A stretch of DNA of 23,668 bases, taken from contig NW_003546638.1 of NCBI RefSeq assembly GCF_000090795.2, positions 8,695 to 32,362 of the forward strand, read 5' to 3'. This DNA comes from Amphimedon queenslandica (taxonomy: Eukaryota > Porifera > Demospongiae > Haplosclerida > Niphatidae). The notes under the pieces were generated by a model. The model was not told the DNA's origin. It did not search any database and saw nothing but the letters and a program-made list of their open reading frames with translations. Numbering within the stretch: the first letter of the stretch is position 1; every line of letters begins with the position of its first letter. The translations under genes were made by a program, and so were the position numbers. This document shows positions 22,079 to 23,668 of the stretch, piece by piece.

Positions 22079-23422
22079 ATGAGCACACCTACTTCTCCTA
22101 TTAGTAATAAAATGGAGTCCATTCGCCTTAGGATTCGTTTCCAATTCCCCGTCCCTTCCCTTCAGTATAATCGTAAAGTCTGGATGCTCTTCAATATCAG
22201 TGATTGTAGGTTCATATCAGACCTCTCTTATCTCATTGCTGATAGATATGGTCTCAGTAATCAGCCATTACTCCTTCACATGGACCATTACTTGCTCCCT
22301 CCTCTTGAAAGCATTAACATCATTAAGGATAATGACGTGATTGATGTCTCCTTTAAACTAGGGGATGAGGTGGATCCTAAAAAGGGGAGAGGAATAGCAG
22401 CAGAATGGAAAGAGAAAAAGAATAAAAAAGTGACTAAGCTCATATCCGGTTCAAGCAATAGTAGTAGCAGTAGCTCTGAATCTGACTCTAGTAAAGAAGC
22501 AGAAAACAAGACAAAGCACGTTAAACTGGCTTTAACTAGCAGCAGCTCAGAATCAGACAGTAGCAGTAGCAGTACTAGTGACAGTAGTGATGACGAAGTG
22601 CTTCTCAAAGAGTCAGTGGATGTTAAATCAAGTAAAAGCTCATCTCAATCCTCCAGTCTCAGATCTGGAACTAAACCACGTGTATCTGAAATTAAGGCCA
22701 GGCCACACCCGACTAAACCATTAACCAGTAGCAGACCATCGACCAGTAGACCAATGACCTTTAAACTGTTAAACAGCAAATCTTCAACCAGTAAACCGTT
22801 TGCTTCTAAGACAACGACCACCGATAAATCTTTGAATCCTAAACCATCAGCTAGTAAATCGTCTACTAAAAAGCTATCGGTCAATAAATCATCAACCATT
22901 AAACAAACTAGTACACCAGTGACCGATGTTCCTGCTCCCAATAAACTTCCTACTAGACCTTCAACCACCAAACAATCAGTCACAAAGGCAGTACAGGGTA
23001 GTAGCAGTAGTAAGTCATCTCACGTTTATTTCTCCAGTGATGATGATGATAATGCGTCATTAGTTACAGAAGTAGTAGAGGAGAAAGAGAAAGTAATAAA
23101 GGAGGAAAAGGATTATTCCAAATATCCTTCTCTTGTCTCCATTCCTTCCATTGGGTCTGTGATTGCTTTTAAAACATTAGAACTATCACCCATAGATTAT
23201 ACTCCATTACTGTCTGATTATAAAGAAGGGACAGTCCTAAATGTAACCGATGATCAGTTACTATCATTACAGTTGGATGATGATACAGTGTCTAAGGAAA
23301 AGATTAAAGCAATCAAAGAGACTGAAGGAAAGTTCTCTCTACCTGATACTGAGCCTTATGAACCAGAGAGGGAAATCAATATTAGTTTTACTGAGCTAAT
23401 AGAAGCTAAACTCTGTAACTAA
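22079..23422 (+). CDS. coil: Coilin-like protein (Cajal body scaffold), single exon, 447 aa
   Basis: The N-terminus (residues ~12-95) matches the coilin self-association domain: IRLRIRFQFPVPSLQ, a Trp-containing second strand (KVWMLFNISDCRFISDL), then YLLPPLESINIIKDNDVIDV, the hallmark LLPP-x-ES...RDND-type motif. The middle (~110-345) is disordered: Ser/Asp/Glu blocks (SSSSSSESDSS, SSSESDSSSSSTSDSS), which are casein-kinase-2-like acidic serines, then Lys/Ser/Thr/Pro repeats around S-K-P-S-T. The C-terminus (~357-447) matches the coilin atypical Tudor region: DYSKYPSL...IGSVIAFKTLEL, SDYKEGTVLNV and EREINISFTELIEAKL. Human coilin has the same order of parts and is somewhat longer. Coilin organises Cajal bodies and snRNP maturation in the nucleus. 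ATG 22112 (MESIRLRI) is an equally good start, giving 436 aa. The gene has no intron, unlike its neighbours. Confidence 0.88.
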   Translation: MSTPTSPISNKMESIRLRIRFQFPVPSLQYNRKVWMLFNISDCRFISDLSYLIADRYGLSNQPLLLHMDHYLLPPLESINIIKDNDVIDVSFKLGDEVDPKKGRGIAAEWKEKKNKKVTKLISGSSNSSSSSSESDSSKEAENKTKHVKLALTSSSSESDSSSSSTSDSSDDEVLLKESVDVKSSKSSSQSSSLRSGTKPRVSEIKARPHPTKPLTSSRPSTSRPMTFKLLNSKSSTSKPFASKTTTTDKSLNPKPSASKSSTKKLSVNKSSTIKQTSTPVTDVPAPNKLPTRPSTTKQSVTKAVQGSSSSKSSHVYFSSDDDDNASLVTEVVEEKEKVIKEEKDYSKYPSLVSIPSIGSVIAFKTLELSPIDYTPLLSDYKEGTVLNVTDDQLLSLQLDDDTVSKEKIKAIKETEGKFSLPDTEPYEPEREINISFTELIEAKLCN

Positions 23423-23668
23423 TGAAATAGATGGTTATCAATCGTTAAACACTTAAGTATCATGTACATTGTATAGTAATAATTGTTATAAACTAGAACC
23501 TCTATAGAGGTTACTAATCACAATCAGGCCCGCTGAGAGAAGACATGGGGCCCAGGGGAAGATTAAAACTAGGGGCCCTTTGCAATAAATAATTTCTTTA
23601 TTATTACCAAAAATTGTATGGGGTGTGGCTAGGCAGTCATGCATGCCTAGGCACATGTGCAAGCACAA
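23423..23668. other. Intergenic tail, repeat-like
   Basis: No gene seen. It contains 'ggcccgctgagagaagac', 'ggggcccaggggaaga' and 'ctaggggccctttgc', and a palindromic 'tgcatgcctaggca' region near the edge. These suggest a degenerate transposon end that continues past the window. Confidence 0.5.

Noticed and set aside
21616-22122. Longer dehydrogenase frame starting at 22122
   Set aside because: The extra N-terminus overlaps the divergent coilin start and its promoter, and its far end reads through the intron 1 donor (gtaatg after residue 44), so the frame is not the mature protein.
22288-22983. Minus-strand frames of 106 and 112 codons inside coilin
   Set aside because: They are leucine- and valine-rich shadows of the serine-rich and lysine-rich coilin linker.

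Overview
The window is eukaryotic. Every gene that can be traced has several small exons joined by GT-AG introns, many only about 50-110 bp long. The sequence is AT-rich, gene-dense and full of small foldback transposons and microsatellites. The gene set is animal: a C-terminal-motor kinesin, secreted fibrinogen-domain proteins, kinase-less ankyrin-Roc-COR-Death proteins, a Rieske protein, a DHRS11-like dehydrogenase and coilin. Very short introns, head-to-head genes about 100 bp apart and this mix suggest a demosponge (Amphimedon-like). That assignment is inference; no rRNA or mitochondrial marker is present.

Layout, left to right. 1-250: a (GAC)n then (AAT/GAT)n tract. 286-1664 (-): a frameshifted partial copy of the kinesin motor. 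2019-5254 (+): ROCO-Death gene 1, three exons. 5612-11461 (-): an intact 18-exon kinesin-14, 748 aa, with an N-myristoylation-type start and a tandem array of ~177-bp repeats in one intron. 11701-13193 and 13515-14424 (-): two tandem fibrinogen-domain genes with signal peptides, the first hosting a ~590-bp foldback element. 14527-15897 (+): a three-exon Rieske gene, head-to-head with the second fibrinogen gene, with a decayed fibronectin-III fragment in its second intron. 15949-16121 (-): a stray copy of the last two dehydrogenase exons. 16377-19305 (-): ROCO-Death gene 2, frame-disrupted in the ankyrin region unless a 56-nt intron is removed. 19518-19658: a MITE with a target-site duplication. 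20033-22002 (-): the intact seven-exon dehydrogenase. 22079-23422 (+): single-exon coilin, head-to-head with the dehydrogenase. 23423-23668: intergenic.

The genes do not form one pathway. The main theme is local duplication: kinesin, ROCO, fibrinogen and dehydrogenase sequences are each present twice, as whole genes or fragments. The copy of the kinesin motor lies on the far side of ROCO gene 1, which suggests a tandem duplication running beyond the left edge. A GC-rich CACCC/CGCCCAC motif lies just upstream of most start codons and may be a shared promoter element. The ROCO-Death and fibrinogen proteins have architectures often linked to innate recognition or cell-death signalling, but such a role here is inference only.
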